From Lentisalinibacter sp964427415 (GTDB taxonomy: Bacteria; Pseudomonadota; Gammaproteobacteria; Steroidobacterales; Woeseiaceae), in the NCBI GenBank assembly GCA_964427415.1, contig CAYRUH010000010.1:28328-92327 (forward strand): a stretch of 64,000 nucleotides of DNA, read 5' to 3'. The notes below the pieces were generated by a model. That model was not told where the DNA came from. It saw only the letters and a program-made list of their open reading frames with translations, and searched no databases. The position numbers were made by a program, and so were the translations under genes. Numbering within the stretch: position 1 is the stretch's first letter; the number at the start of each line of letters is the position of its first letter. Shown here one piece after another: positions 1 to 8,404 of this stretch.

Positions 1-958
1 GACGAGACCGCACGGTCCCATCACCGAAGGGCGAGGTGAACGCGAATGCGATGCCGTCGGTGCCGAGCCTGACCTCGCCGACGGCGAGGCGCCGTCGCGC
101 GGCCGCGGCATCTCCGCGGGTCACGCCGAGCGCAGACTCGGCGTGGCGGCGGCAGAGTTCGGCGCCGAAGGCGTCATCGGCATTGATTACCCGGTGCGCG
201 AGGCCAGGTGCGGCCAGCAGCTTCGCCTTCGCCGCGCCGTAGGCCGCCATGCTGCCGTGGTAGTCGAGGTGGTCGCGGCTCAGGTTGATGAAGGCGGCCG
301 CGGCGAGACGGACCCCGTCGATGCGCCCCTGATCCAGCGCATGGGAGGAGACCTCGATGCTGGCATGGCGCGCGCCCGCCTCGGCGAAGGCGGCGAGACG
401 GCGGTGCACCTCGATCACGTCCGGCGTCGTCAGCGCCACCGCCTCCATAGCGTCAGCCATGCCGGCGCCCAGCGTGCCCAGGTAGGCACAGGGGCGCCCC
501 AGCCGGTTCAGAGCATCGGCGAGCAGCCAGGTGACAGTGGTCTTGCCGTTGGTGCCGGTCACGGCCGAGACCGCAATCCGCGCCGAGGGCGCGCCGAACC
601 AGCGGTCGGCGATCGCACCCAGACGGCTGCGCAGGCCGGGCACCGGAACCGCGGGAACGGCCATCCCGTCGGGTTCCGCGATCCCGCGGGCAGGCTCGTA
701 GACCACGGCGGCGGCACCAGCCGCGAGCGCCTGCGGCAGGTACTCCAGGCCGTGGCCCGCCGTGCCCTGCAGTGCAAAGAACACGCCGCCCGGAACCACG
801 CGGCGGCTGTCCAGCGTGATGTCCGAGAGGGTCACCGGAGTCACCGGGGTCGCCGCGGGCACCGCCGTTGCCGGCGCGATGCCGGCCAGCAGCGCCTGCA
901 GCGTCGTCGGCCTGGTCAACGTCTCCGGCGGACTCATGTCGCCTGCCACCGCACTCAT
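1..958 (-). CDS. murE: UDP-N-acetylmuramoyl-tripeptide synthetase MurE (partial, C-terminus beyond window)
   Basis: Cytoplasmic peptidoglycan precursor ligase that adds the third residue (meso-diaminopimelate in this kind of organism) to UDP-MurNAc-L-Ala-D-Glu using ATP. I translated the reverse strand from ATG at 958. About 319 residues are visible before the window edge. They show the N-terminal Mur domain (DSRRV region near residue 50) and the ATP-binding P-loop GTNGKTT at 135-141, followed by the SSHAL and DHLDYHG stretches typical of MurE. The start ATG overlaps the ftsI stop (ATGA), so the two are translationally coupled. A second ATG at codon 8 is an alternative start. The C-terminal domain with the DAP-specificity motif is not visible, so the third amino acid is inferred. 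Confidence 0.95.
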   Translation of the reverse strand, partial: MSAVAGDMSPPETLTRPTTLQALLAGIAPATAVPAATPVTPVTLSDITLDSRRVVPGGVFFALQGTAGHGLEYLPQALAAGAAAVVYEPARGIAEPDGMAVPAVPVPGLRSRLGAIADRWFGAPSARIAVSAVTGTNGKTTVTWLLADALNRLGRPCAYLGTLGAGMADAMEAVALTTPDVIEVHRRLAAFAEAGARHASIEVSSHALDQGRIDGVRLAAAAFINLSRDHLDYHGSMAAYGAAKAKLLAAPGLAHRVINADDAFGAELCRRHAESALGVTRGDAAAARRRLAVGEVRLGTDGIAFAFTSPFGDGTVRSR

Positions 959-2691
959 CGTCCCGCCGCCTGCATGGCCTGCACGACCTCGCCGGGCTTG
1001 CGCACCGGCAGGTCGTCCGGCGGCACGGCCAGCAGGCGCAGCGCTTCGGAAGCGACCCGGGCGAATACCGGCGCCGACACCTCGCCGCCGTAGTAGTCGT
1101 CCCCGGTCGGCTCGTCGATCACAACCACCACGGCGAGCCGCGGGTCGCTGGCCGGCGCGAGACCGGCGAAGATGGCGAGATAACGGTCCTCGGCGTAGCC
1201 TCCGGCCGCGAATTTCCTTGCCGTGCCGGTCTTGCCGGCGATGCGGTACCCGGGCACGGCCGCCCGCGTGCCGGTGCCGCCCGGCAGCACCACCTGCTCC
1301 ATCATCCCCAGCACCTGCTGCGCGTTGGACTCGGCGATGACCCGGTTTGCCGGCGGCGGCTCGTCCAGCTTCAGCAGCGATACCGGCCGCATCAGGCCGC
1401 CGCTGCCAATCACCGCATAGGCCCGCGCGAGCTGCAACGGCGTTACCGACAGGCCGTAGCCGTAGGCCAGCGTTGCCTGGCTGATCCGCCGCCAGTGGTT
1501 GTAATGGCTCAGCAGTCCCGCCGACTCGCCGGGGAAGCCGCAGGAAGTGAGACTGCCGATGCCGAAGCCCGACAGGGTCTGCCACAGTTGCTCCGGCTCC
1601 AGGGACATCGCGATCTTGGTGATGCCCACGTTGCTGGAACGGGCCAGCACCGTCGTGAGATCGATCGGGCCCAGGTCCTCGGTATCCTCGATCCGCTTGG
1701 CGCCGACCTCGACCCAGCCCGGCCCGGTATCGACGACGCTGCCCGGCCGGAACCGGCCGCTCTCCAGCGCCGCAGCCATCACCAGCGGCTTCACGCTGGA
1801 ACCGGGCTCAAGGATGTCGGTGACGGCGCGGTTGCGGTAACGCTCCACCGCCAGCTGGGAGCGGTCGTTCGGGTTGTAGGCGGGCTGGTTCACCATGGCC
1901 AGCACCTCGCCCGTGTCCACGTCCAGCACCACGATCGATCCGGCAGTGGCGCCATGGCGCCGGACGGCCGCCTTCAGCTCCCGGTAGGCGAGATACTGGA
2001 TGGTGAGATCGATACTGGCCGCGAGGACGCGCCCGTGCTGGGGCGGACGGATGCTCTCGACGTCCTCGATGGAGCGTCCCCGGTTGTCCTTCAGCACCCG
2101 CTTGGCGCCCGGCTCGCCGGCGAGCCAATGGTTGAACGCGAGTTCCAGTCCCTCCTGGCCCGAATCGTCGATGTCGGTGAAGCCGAGCAGGTGGCCCGTG
2201 ACTTCGCCGGCGGGATAGAAGCGGCGGTACTCCCGCAGCACGTTCACACCGGGCAGCCCCTCCGCCTGCACCCGGTCAGCCAGGTCCGGCGGCAGGTGGC
2301 GGCGCAGGTAGACGAACTCCCGATCCATGCTGCGGGTGAGCCGGCGCATGAGCTGCTCGGGGTCCAGCTCCAGCAGGCTGGCCAACCCTGGCACGTCGTC
2401 GGCGGCGGGCGCGAGCTGGCCCGGATTCGCCCAGATGCTGTCTACCGGCGTGGAGACTGCCAGCGGCTCGCCGTTGCGGTCAGTGATGGCGCCGCGATGG
2501 GCCGAGATCTTCGCCGTGCGCAGATGCCGCGCGTCGGCCTCCCGCGCCAGGAAATCGTTGTTCAGCACCTGCAGGTCGACGGCCCGGGCCACCAGCGCCG
2601 CGGCCGTCAGGGCGAAGAAGCCGAACACCAGTGCGCTGCGGTTGCGGAACCGCCGCACCGCCTGCTCTTTCTTGCGGGCTCCTTTCTTCAT
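955..2691 (-). CDS. ftsI: Penicillin-binding protein 3, septal peptidoglycan transpeptidase
   Basis: Class B penicillin-binding protein that cross-links septal peptidoglycan in the divisome, working with FtsW and FtsL/B/Q in the periplasm. It has 578 residues, the normal size. One N-terminal membrane segment lies at about residues 19-40 after a basic cytoplasmic start. The three transpeptidase motifs are present: SSVK (SxxK nucleophile, near 298), SSN (near 352) and KTGTA (near 489). The start ATG overlaps the ftsL stop and the stop overlaps the murE start, giving a tightly coupled ftsL-ftsI-murE string. Function is confident from motifs and dcw context. Confidence 0.97.
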   Translation of the reverse strand: MKKGARKKEQAVRRFRNRSALVFGFFALTAAALVARAVDLQVLNNDFLAREADARHLRTAKISAHRGAITDRNGEPLAVSTPVDSIWANPGQLAPAADDVPGLASLLELDPEQLMRRLTRSMDREFVYLRRHLPPDLADRVQAEGLPGVNVLREYRRFYPAGEVTGHLLGFTDIDDSGQEGLELAFNHWLAGEPGAKRVLKDNRGRSIEDVESIRPPQHGRVLAASIDLTIQYLAYRELKAAVRRHGATAGSIVVLDVDTGEVLAMVNQPAYNPNDRSQLAVERYRNRAVTDILEPGSSVKPLVMAAALESGRFRPGSVVDTGPGWVEVGAKRIEDTEDLGPIDLTTVLARSSNVGITKIAMSLEPEQLWQTLSGFGIGSLTSCGFPGESAGLLSHYNHWRRISQATLAYGYGLSVTPLQLARAYAVIGSGGLMRPVSLLKLDEPPPANRVIAESNAQQVLGMMEQVVLPGGTGTRAAVPGYRIAGKTGTARKFAAGGYAEDRYLAIFAGLAPASDPRLAVVVVIDEPTGDDYYGGEVSAPVFARVASEALRLLAVPPDDLPVRKPGEVVQAMQAAGR

Positions 2692-2990
2692 TGCGGTTTC
2701 ACGATGTAGATGTCGCTGGTCTGGGGCCGCTCCAGCTCCAGTTCACGGCGGGCGATGCGCTCCACCCGGGCGTGGGTGGCATAGGCGCTCTGCTCGATCT
2801 GCAGCCTGCCCCATTCGATGTTCAGCGCATCGCGCTCGCCGCTGAGCTCCTGCAGTTGCACGAACAGCTCCCGGGATTCCTGCCGGGTATGGATGATGGC
2901 CATCGCCGAGGCCACGCATGCGAGCGCGAGGACCAGCGTCAGACCCAGGGGCACCGTGCCCGGGAGCGGCTTCTTCGGCTGCCGGCTCAT
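2688..2990 (-). CDS. ftsL: Cell division protein FtsL
   Basis: Small bitopic divisome protein that forms the FtsQLB complex and activates FtsWI. It has 100 residues: a basic cytoplasmic tail, one membrane span at about 13-34 (VPLGLTLVLALACVASAMA), then a periplasmic heptad-rich stretch (VQLQELSGERDALNIEW) expected to form the coiled coil with FtsB. It ends in the ATGA overlap with ftsI and begins 4 bp inside the end of rsmH. FtsL is poorly conserved in sequence, so the call leans on size, topology and position between rsmH and ftsI. Confidence 0.92.
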   Translation of the reverse strand: MSRQPKKPLPGTVPLGLTLVLALACVASAMAIIHTRQESRELFVQLQELSGERDALNIEWGRLQIEQSAYATHARVERIARRELELERPQTSDIYIVKPQ

Positions 2991-3916
2991 GCCACTTTCT
3001 CCGCCACGCGCAGCCGCGCGCTCCGGGCCCGGGGGTTTGTCTCCGCTTCTTTGGCCGAGGGTGTCAGCGGCTTGGCCACCAGCCTGAGCCAGGCCCGTGC
3101 CGCGGCCGGCACTTGCGGCAGGCCCCGGTAACGGGGGTCATCCAGCGAGCCTTCGCGCATGAAGCGCTTCACAATGCGGTCTTCCAGCGAATGGAAGCTG
3201 ATCACCGCGAGCCGCCCGCCGGGTGCGAGCACCTCGCGCACCTGTGGCAGCGCCCCTGCGATCGACTCGAGTTCCCGGTTCAGATAGATACGCACCGCCT
3301 GGAAGGTCTTCGTGGCGGGGTGGCGCTCGCCGGGCTTGCGCCGCCCCAGCACCGACTCGACGACGCGGGCGAACTCGCCCGTGGTAGCGAGCGGAGCTTC
3401 TTCCCGCACGCGGACCACGGCCCGGGCGATACGCGCCGCCTGCCGTTCCTCACCGTAGGTTTTCAACACCTCTCGCAACTCGCGCTCCGATACCCGGTTC
3501 AGCCAGTCGGCTGCGCTCAGGCCTTCCTGCCGGTCCATCCGCATGTCCAGCGGGCCGTCCTGTCTGAAGCTGAAGCCGCGCTCCGCGTCGTCCAGCTGTG
3601 GCGAGGAAACCCCCAGATCGAAGAGAATCCCGTCGGTCCTGCCGCCGAAGCCTTGCCTGACCGCGATAGCCCCGAGATCCGCGAAATTCCCCCGTTCGAT
3701 ACGAAACCGTCCGTCTTCCGAAAACCGTTCCCTTCCGGCGTCGACCGCCTCTTCGTCCCGGTCGATCGCCAGCAGCCTCCCGACGGGACCCAGTCTGTCC
3801 AGGATCGCCGCGCTGTGACCGCCCCGCCCGAAGGTCGCATCGATGTAGCGACCGTCGGGCCGTATCGCCAGACCCTCCAGCACCTCGGCCAGAAGGACCG
3901 GGATATGCTCAGTCAC
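2987..3916 (-). CDS. rsmH: 16S rRNA (cytosine-1402-N4)-methyltransferase RsmH
   Basis: SAM-dependent enzyme that N4-methylates C1402 in the P-site region of 16S rRNA. It has 309 residues, the usual length. The N-terminus HIPVLLAEVLEGL and the SAM-binding stretch DATFGRGGHSAAIL (about 26-39) are typical of MraW/RsmH. The C-terminal half carries the conserved AVISFHSLEDRIVKRFM block. It is the second gene of the mraZ operon, 21 bp after mraZ, and overlaps ftsL by 4 bp. The partner enzyme RsmI, which 2'-O-methylates the same nucleotide, is encoded about 1.2 kb away at 5134-6024. Confidence 0.97.
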   Translation of the reverse strand: MTEHIPVLLAEVLEGLAIRPDGRYIDATFGRGGHSAAILDRLGPVGRLLAIDRDEEAVDAGRERFSEDGRFRIERGNFADLGAIAVRQGFGGRTDGILFDLGVSSPQLDDAERGFSFRQDGPLDMRMDRQEGLSAADWLNRVSERELREVLKTYGEERQAARIARAVVRVREEAPLATTGEFARVVESVLGRRKPGERHPATKTFQAVRIYLNRELESIAGALPQVREVLAPGGRLAVISFHSLEDRIVKRFMREGSLDDPRYRGLPQVPAAARAWLRLVAKPLTPSAKEAETNPRARSARLRVAEKVA

Positions 3917-3937
3917 TCGGCGCCAACCACCTTGTTT

Positions 3938-4393
3938 TTATAAGGACAGCGATTCGAGCTCTGCCGACAGCGGCAGCTCGTCGCCCTCCTCGTCTGCCAA
4001 CCAGGAGTCGCGCCGGTCGTTCCAGCGCTCCTCGTCCCATAACTCGAACTTGTTGCCCTGGCCGATCAGCAGCGTGTGCTTCTCCAGCCCGGCGAACTCC
4101 CGTAGCTCTCTGGGCAGTAGAATGCGACCATGACCGTCGAGTTCGACCTCGTGCGCATGGCCCACCATCAGGCGCTGCAGCCGACGGGCCTTGCGGTCGA
4201 AAGACGGCAGGCGATTCAACTTGCGCTCGATCTCTTCCCAGTCGGGCAACGGATAGATAAGGAGGCAGTAATCCCGATCCACCGTGACCACAAGGTGCCC
4301 GTCAGAACGCGCGGCGATCCGCTCGCGGTAGCGCGTCGGTATCGCCATGCGCCCTTTGGCGTCCAGCGTGACTTTGGTGGCACCTCGAAACAT
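3938..4393 (-). CDS. mraZ: Transcriptional regulator MraZ
   Basis: AbrB-like ring-forming DNA-binding protein that represses its own dcw operon. I start it at ATG 4393 because family members begin MFRGATKVTLDAKGRMAIP. An upstream extension to 4420 would run through the operator boxes. The product has 151 residues with two repeated MraZ motifs (DAKGRMAIP near residue 9 and DGHGRILLPRELREF in the second half). It lies directly downstream of four 10-bp-spaced GGG-containing boxes and a sigma-70-type promoter, so autoregulation is likely. Confidence 0.95.
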   Translation of the reverse strand: MFRGATKVTLDAKGRMAIPTRYRERIAARSDGHLVVTVDRDYCLLIYPLPDWEEIERKLNRLPSFDRKARRLQRLMVGHAHEVELDGHGRILLPRELREFAGLEKHTLLIGQGNKFELWDEERWNDRRDSWLADEEGDELPLSAELESLSL

Positions 4394-4405
4394 GTGTGGC
4401 GGGAA

Positions 4406-4440
4406 CCCCTGTAATCCCAATTAATCCCACTTTTCACCAC
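4406..4440 (-). promoter_or_regulatory. MraZ operator: four GTGGG-type boxes at 10-bp spacing
   Basis: Read on the minus strand, boxes related to TGGG lie at 4436-4440 (GTGGT), 4426-4430 (GTGGG), 4416-4420 (TTGGG) and 4406-4410 (AGGGG), exactly one helical turn apart. MraZ is known to bind tandem TGGG-type repeats with this phasing upstream of its own gene. The boxes fall between the -10 element and the mraZ start, where bound protein would block transcription. Confidence 0.85.
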
Positions 4441-4448
4441 TTTTCGAC

Positions 4449-4477
4449 ACTATAGGGACCGCCCCCGGAGGCGTCAA
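4449..4477 (-). promoter_or_regulatory. Sigma-70-type promoter of the mraZ/dcw operon
   Basis: On the minus strand a -35 TTGACG (4472-4477) and a -10 TATAGT (4449-4454) are separated by 17 bp. The predicted transcription start is near 4442, immediately before the first MraZ box. Match and spacing are close to consensus. Confidence 0.8.
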
Positions 4478-4721
4478 TAACGGTGCGCGGATTATCACTT
4501 GTGGGACAGGGACTTAGCAGGCAGAAGCCCGGTCCGGGCAGGGCCGGTTGGCGGTATATAAAGCCGGAAATCAGTAGCTTAAATGCGCCTTTTGAGCGGC
4601 GGCTAAGCTGACTGTCGCCGATCGGCGACAGGGGCATCACCGGGATCGCGGAGGCCGTCCCTTGCGCAAAACGGCGGAACGGGAGCCACCCCACTACGAG
4701 CCTGGAAAAGGAAAAGGAAAA
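4478..4721. other. Non-coding stretch between dcw promoter and rnpB, with 20-bp perfect palindrome
   Basis: No convincing gene is present. The only notable structure is a 20-bp perfect palindrome at 4612-4631 (CTGTCGCCGATCGGCGACAG). At 4701-4720 a purine-rich run on the plus strand reads as a U-rich tract on the minus strand, just past the 3' end of the RNase P RNA. Confidence 0.6.
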
Positions 4722-4731
4722 GGAGCCGGCC
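4701..4731 (-). terminator. Terminator-like 3' end of rnpB
   Basis: The 3' strand of P1 (GGCCGGCTCC) is followed by CTTTTCCTTTTCCTTTTCC, a pyrimidine/U-rich run that probably ends transcription. The hairpin arm is shared with the mature RNA, so this is a processing or termination region rather than an isolated hairpin. Confidence 0.5.
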
Positions 4732-5082
4732 GATAAGCCGGGTTCTGTCGAGGGCAATCATTCATCTGGGGCAGCCGTCACCAGCTGCCTCTAGCGACCT
4801 ACCCGGGAGTCCGTTCGGGACCGACGGTGCGGCTCGCGCCGCGCACTCCCCTATTTGGTCTTGCTCCGGACGGGGTTTACCTTGCCGCGGCGTGTTACCA
4901 CCCGCGCGGTGCGCTCTTACCGCACCATTTCACCCTTGCCAGTGCCTTGCGGCACTTCGGCGGTGTGCTTTCTGTTGCACTTTCCGTAGGCTCGCGCCCC
5001 CCAGGCGTTACCTGGCGTCCTGTCCGATGGAGCCCGGACTTTCCTCCCCGCACGAGGCGGGGCGATTGCCTGGCCGGCTCCC
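4722..5082 (-). ncRNA. rnpB: RNase P RNA (type A)
   Basis: Catalytic RNA of RNase P, which trims tRNA 5' leaders. On the minus strand the 5' end GGGAGCCGGCC (5072-5082) can pair with the 3' end GGCCGGCTCC (4722-4731) to form helix P1. The universally conserved core is readable: GAGGAAAGTCCGGGCTCC and ACAG near the 5' end, and GACAGAACCCGGCTTAT near the 3' end. Length is about 361 nt, normal for bacterial type A. A U-rich tract follows directly (4701-4721). Ends are set by the P1 pairing and may be off by a few bases. Confidence 0.95.
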
Positions 5083-5088
5083 GAATCC

Positions 5089-5117
5089 AAATTAGGGTAA
5101 GCCGGTGACGGAATCAA
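5089..5117 (-). promoter_or_regulatory. Promoter of rnpB
   Basis: On the minus strand a -35 TTGATT (5112-5117) and a -10 TAATTT (5089-5094) lie 17 bp apart. The start predicted about 7 nt downstream coincides with the 5' base of the RNase P RNA at 5082. It sits in the gap between rsmI and rnpB. Confidence 0.7.
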
Positions 5118-5133
5118 GCATCCCGACGAGGTC

Positions 5134-6024
5134 TCAGGCGCCGCCTTTCAGTGCCAGCGCCCGTCGGTAGAGCCGGTTCCGGGGCGCGCCGGTCAGCCGG
5201 GCGGCGAGCTTCGCGGCGGTCTTCACCGGCAATTCCTCCAGCAGGAGGCCGAGCACGCGGTCGGCTTCCGCCTCGTCCTCGCCTTCCTCGCCTTCCTCGC
5301 CGGACGGTTCACCGCCCACGCAGACGACGAATTCGCCTCTCGCCGTGATGGCGCCGTCCCGCCACGCCGCGGCCATCCCGCCGGCCGTATCCCGGTAGAA
5401 GGTCTCGTGGGCCTTGGTGATTTCCCGGCCGATCACCACGGGCCGGGCCGGCCCGAGCACGGCGGCCAGGTCCTCCAGCAACTCGCCGCAGCGATGCACG
5501 GATTCGTAGAGGACCAGCGTGCGCGGGTCCGTGCGCACGGCCTGCAGCCACCGCTGGCGAGCCTCCCGCCGGGCCGGCGGGAAGCCCAGGAATACGAAAC
5601 TGTCAGTCGGCAGTCCCGCAGCGCTCAGCGCGGCGATGGCCGCACAGGAGCCCGGGACGGGCGAGACGCTGAGCCCGGCGGCAACCGCTGCCCGCACGAG
5701 GCGGTAACCGGGATCGCTCACCAGCGGCGTGCCCGCATCGCTGACCAGCGCCATCGATTCGCCGGCCCCGAGACGCTCGACCAGGCCCGGTATCGCCCGC
5801 TCCTCGTTATGCTCGTGCAGCGCGAAAAGCGGCTTTTTGACGCCGAAATGGGTTAGCAATCGTCGGGTGTGGCGGGTATCCTCCGCTGCGATCAGGTCGA
5901 CCACCCCGAGCGTGTCCCGCGCCCGCACGGACAGATCGTCCAGATTGCCGATGGGCGTGGCGACGACGTACAGTACTCCGGCGGTATCCGGCGCCGGTGA
6001 GTTCTCTCCAGCGGCTCTGGCCAT
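5134..6024 (-). CDS. rsmI: 16S rRNA (cytidine-1402-2'-O)-methyltransferase RsmI
   Basis: SAM-dependent tetrapyrrole-methylase-fold enzyme that 2'-O-methylates C1402 of 16S rRNA. Motifs in order: YVVATPIGNLDDLS near the N-terminus, AEDTRHTRRLL, SDAGTPLVSDPGYRLVR, and VPGSCAAIAALSAAGL followed by FLGFPP. An acidic run (GEEGEEGEDEAEAD) lies near the C-terminus. I prefer ATG 6024 (296 residues, close to the family's length). In-frame starts at 6054 and 6066 would overlap the divergent lpoA start. The divergent rsmI/lpoA pair is conserved across gammaproteobacteria. Confidence 0.93.
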   Translation of the reverse strand: MARAAGENSPAPDTAGVLYVVATPIGNLDDLSVRARDTLGVVDLIAAEDTRHTRRLLTHFGVKKPLFALHEHNEERAIPGLVERLGAGESMALVSDAGTPLVSDPGYRLVRAAVAAGLSVSPVPGSCAAIAALSAAGLPTDSFVFLGFPPARREARQRWLQAVRTDPRTLVLYESVHRCGELLEDLAAVLGPARPVVIGREITKAHETFYRDTAGGMAAAWRDGAITARGEFVVCVGGEPSGEEGEEGEDEAEADRVLGLLLEELPVKTAAKLAARLTGAPRNRLYRRALALKGGA

Positions 6025-6055
6025 CTCGGGGTCTTTCAAGAGGAATCGTCGCATC

Positions 6056-8029
6056 GTGCATGGCAACTACACGCGAGGGCAAGCCGCCCTGCGCATCTTC
6101 GCGCTGCTGCTCGCCGCGCTGTTCGCTGTCGGCTGCCAGACTACGCCGGGCGGCAGCGGCGAACCCCAGGCCGAGGCCCGGGCCGGATCGCTGGCAGCGG
6201 CCGGGCGCCACCAGGACGCCGCCCGCATCTACATCGCGCTGGCCGGCGACGCGGCCGGCGACGAGCGCACCCGCCTGACCCTGCGGGCCGTGGAGGAATG
6301 GCTGCGCGCCGGCGACATCGCCCGGGCGCGGACCGCCTTCGCCAGCACGGAGGAGCCGGCGGATGCCGATCTCGCCACCGATTGGGCGCTGACCGCGGCA
6401 CGCCTGGATCTCGCGGCCGGCGACGCTGCCACAGCGCTGGAGCGACTGCAGGCCCTGGACAACCTGAGCCTGCGGGTGGAACAGCGCCTGCGCCGGGATG
6501 CGCTGCGGGGCGCGGCGCTGTTCGACACGGGCCGGACCCGGGAGGCGCTGGAACTGCTGGTGCGTCGGGAACTCTGGCTGGATGATGCCACGGCCGTGCG
6601 CATGAACCACGAGATCATCTGGGCGGGACTCATCGGCACGCCGCCGGCGCAACTGGAGGCGGCACTGGCCGAGGCGTCCGAGCCGACCATACGGGGCTGG
6701 CTGGAGCTCGGATTGACCGGCACCGCCGCCGCAGCGGATTCCCTCGCCTTCCGCCGCGGCGTCATGGACTGGCGTCAGTCTTACCCGCGGCACCCGGCCC
6801 TGGCCGACCTGGTGCCTGCCCTGCTGAACGTCGACATCTCGGCAGGCGCCTATCCGCGCCAGATCGGTGTGCTGCTGCCCCTGTCCGGGCGCAGTGGCCG
6901 GGCCGGAGCGGCCATCCGGGACGGCATCCTCGGCGCCTGGTTCAAAGACTTCCGTGCGGGCATGAAGCCGCTCATCCGCTTCTACGATGTCGCTGCCGAC
7001 GGCAACGTGTTCAGTTACCGGCAGGCGGTGGAAGACGGCGCCGAGTTCGTCATCGGCCCGCTGCTGAAACCCTCGGTGATGGATATCGCCACCGGGGTTG
7101 AGATCGCCGTGCCGACACTGGCGCTGAACTCGCTGCCCGAAGAGATGCAGGCGCCCGCCGGCCTGTACCAGTTCGCCCTCGCACCCGAAGACGAGGCCGC
7201 CCAGGTCGGCCGGCGGGTGGTGATCGACGAACATCCGCGGGGCGTGGCGCTCGTCCCGGCGTCCGACTGGGGCGAGCGCGTGCTCGGCGCTTTCGCCGCC
7301 TCGCTGGACCAGTCCGGCGGCAGGCTGCTGGATTACCGCCGCTACCAGCCGGGCGCCGCCGATTTCTCCGACACCATCGAGGATCTCCTGCTGCTCGACG
7401 AGAGCATTCAGCGTTACCGGCAGCTGCGCGGTCTGGTGGGCGGATCGCTGCAGTTCGAGCCCCGGCGCCGGGGCGACATCGACTTCATCTTCCTCGCCGC
7501 CGACGGCGCCACTGCCCGGCTGTTGCGGCCACAATTGCGTTTCCATTACGCCGGTGGTCTGCCCGTCTACGCCACCTCGACCATCAACGGCCGCGACGGC
7601 CGCAGCAACTCCGATCTGAACGGCGTGCTGTTCCCGGAGGTTCCGTGGATCGTCTCGGAGCGCGCGGAGATCGAAGGCCTGCGCGCCACCTACGCCGAGC
7701 TGTGGCCGGGTTCCGCGCCCCTGTCCCGGCTGCACGCCATGGGCTACGACGCCTACCGGCTGGTCGGCGCGCTGCAGGACGGCGCCGGCAGCGGACTGGA
7801 GGAACCCCTGCAGGGCATGACCGGGGCGCTCAGCATGGACTTGCGCGGCGTGATCCACCGCCGCCTGCCCATCGCCACGTTCGAGCGGGGCGAGATCGTC
7901 GCGGTGGCGGAACCGCTGCCCGAGACCGGGGACGAGGCGGAGCTGCCGCCGGGCATCGACAGCCTGCTCCCGGATCCGCTCCGGGAGCAGCCGCCGGCAT
8001 CGTGGGACGCACCGGCCGACAGCGACTAG
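6056..8029 (+). CDS. lpoA: Penicillin-binding protein activator LpoA (lipoprotein)
   Basis: Outer-membrane lipoprotein that reaches through the periplasm to stimulate PBP1A peptidoglycan synthesis. I start at GTG 6056 (657 residues), with AGAGGAA 10 nt upstream, because it gives a clean lipoprotein signal peptide: hydrophobic FALLLAALF and lipobox AVGC with Cys27. The N-terminal domain is alanine-rich and TPR-like. The C-terminal domain begins near IGVLLPLSGRSGRAGAAI and has the periplasmic-binding-protein-like fold of the LppC family (PLLKPSVMDIA, SMDLRGVIHRRLP). It overlaps yraN by 28 bp. Confidence 0.92.
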   Translation: MHGNYTRGQAALRIFALLLAALFAVGCQTTPGGSGEPQAEARAGSLAAAGRHQDAARIYIALAGDAAGDERTRLTLRAVEEWLRAGDIARARTAFASTEEPADADLATDWALTAARLDLAAGDAATALERLQALDNLSLRVEQRLRRDALRGAALFDTGRTREALELLVRRELWLDDATAVRMNHEIIWAGLIGTPPAQLEAALAEASEPTIRGWLELGLTGTAAAADSLAFRRGVMDWRQSYPRHPALADLVPALLNVDISAGAYPRQIGVLLPLSGRSGRAGAAIRDGILGAWFKDFRAGMKPLIRFYDVAADGNVFSYRQAVEDGAEFVIGPLLKPSVMDIATGVEIAVPTLALNSLPEEMQAPAGLYQFALAPEDEAAQVGRRVVIDEHPRGVALVPASDWGERVLGAFAASLDQSGGRLLDYRRYQPGAADFSDTIEDLLLLDESIQRYRQLRGLVGGSLQFEPRRRGDIDFIFLAADGATARLLRPQLRFHYAGGLPVYATSTINGRDGRSNSDLNGVLFPEVPWIVSERAEIEGLRATYAELWPGSAPLSRLHAMGYDAYRLVGALQDGAGSGLEEPLQGMTGALSMDLRGVIHRRLPIATFERGEIVAVAEPLPETGDEAELPPGIDSLLPDPLREQPPASWDAPADSD

Positions 8030-8376
8030 GAGACGGCGCCGAGGTATTGGCCCGCCGCCACCTCGAGAGCGCCGGACTCGAATGCGTGGCGGCGAATTAC
8101 CGCTGCCGCCTGGGCGAGCTGGACCTCATCATGCAGACCGGGAACACGCTGGTCGTGGTGGAGGTCCGCTACCGGGGACCCGGCGCACGCTACAGCGCCC
8201 GCGACTCCGTCTCGCGGTCCAAGCAGCACCGGATCGTTCGCGCCACCGAGCAGTTTCTCTGCCGGCATCCCCGCTATGCGGAGATGCAATTCCGCTTCGA
8301 CGTCGTCTGCATCGATGTGAGCGCAGACGGGCGTCCACGGCTACAATGGCTGCAAGACGCCTTCCGACTATGGTGA
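8002..8376 (+). CDS. yraN: UPF0102 (YraN) family endonuclease-like protein
   Basis: Small restriction-endonuclease-like fold protein. Cellular role is unproven. GTG 8002 gives 124 residues starting VGRTGRQRLGDGAEVLARR, matching the family's usual start. The PD-(D/E)XK-like core is visible as GELDLIM and VVVEVRYR (acidic residues D and E followed by R), then SRSKQHRI and the C-terminal FRFDVVCID. It overlaps lpoA and precedes diaA, the standard lpoA-yraN-diaA order. Function should be read as a nuclease-like protein of unknown substrate. Confidence 0.9.
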   Translation: MGRTGRQRLGDGAEVLARRHLESAGLECVAANYRCRLGELDLIMQTGNTLVVVEVRYRGPGARYSARDSVSRSKQHRIVRATEQFLCRHPRYAEMQFRFDVVCIDVSADGRPRLQWLQDAFRLW

Positions 8377-8404
8377 GGAGCACGCACGAGAGCTGAGAAC
8401 GGCC

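Noticed and set aside
4434..4757. A 107-codon frame between mraZ and rnpB
   Set aside because: It overlaps the 3' end of RNase P RNA and the mraZ promoter and operator; composition is not protein-like.
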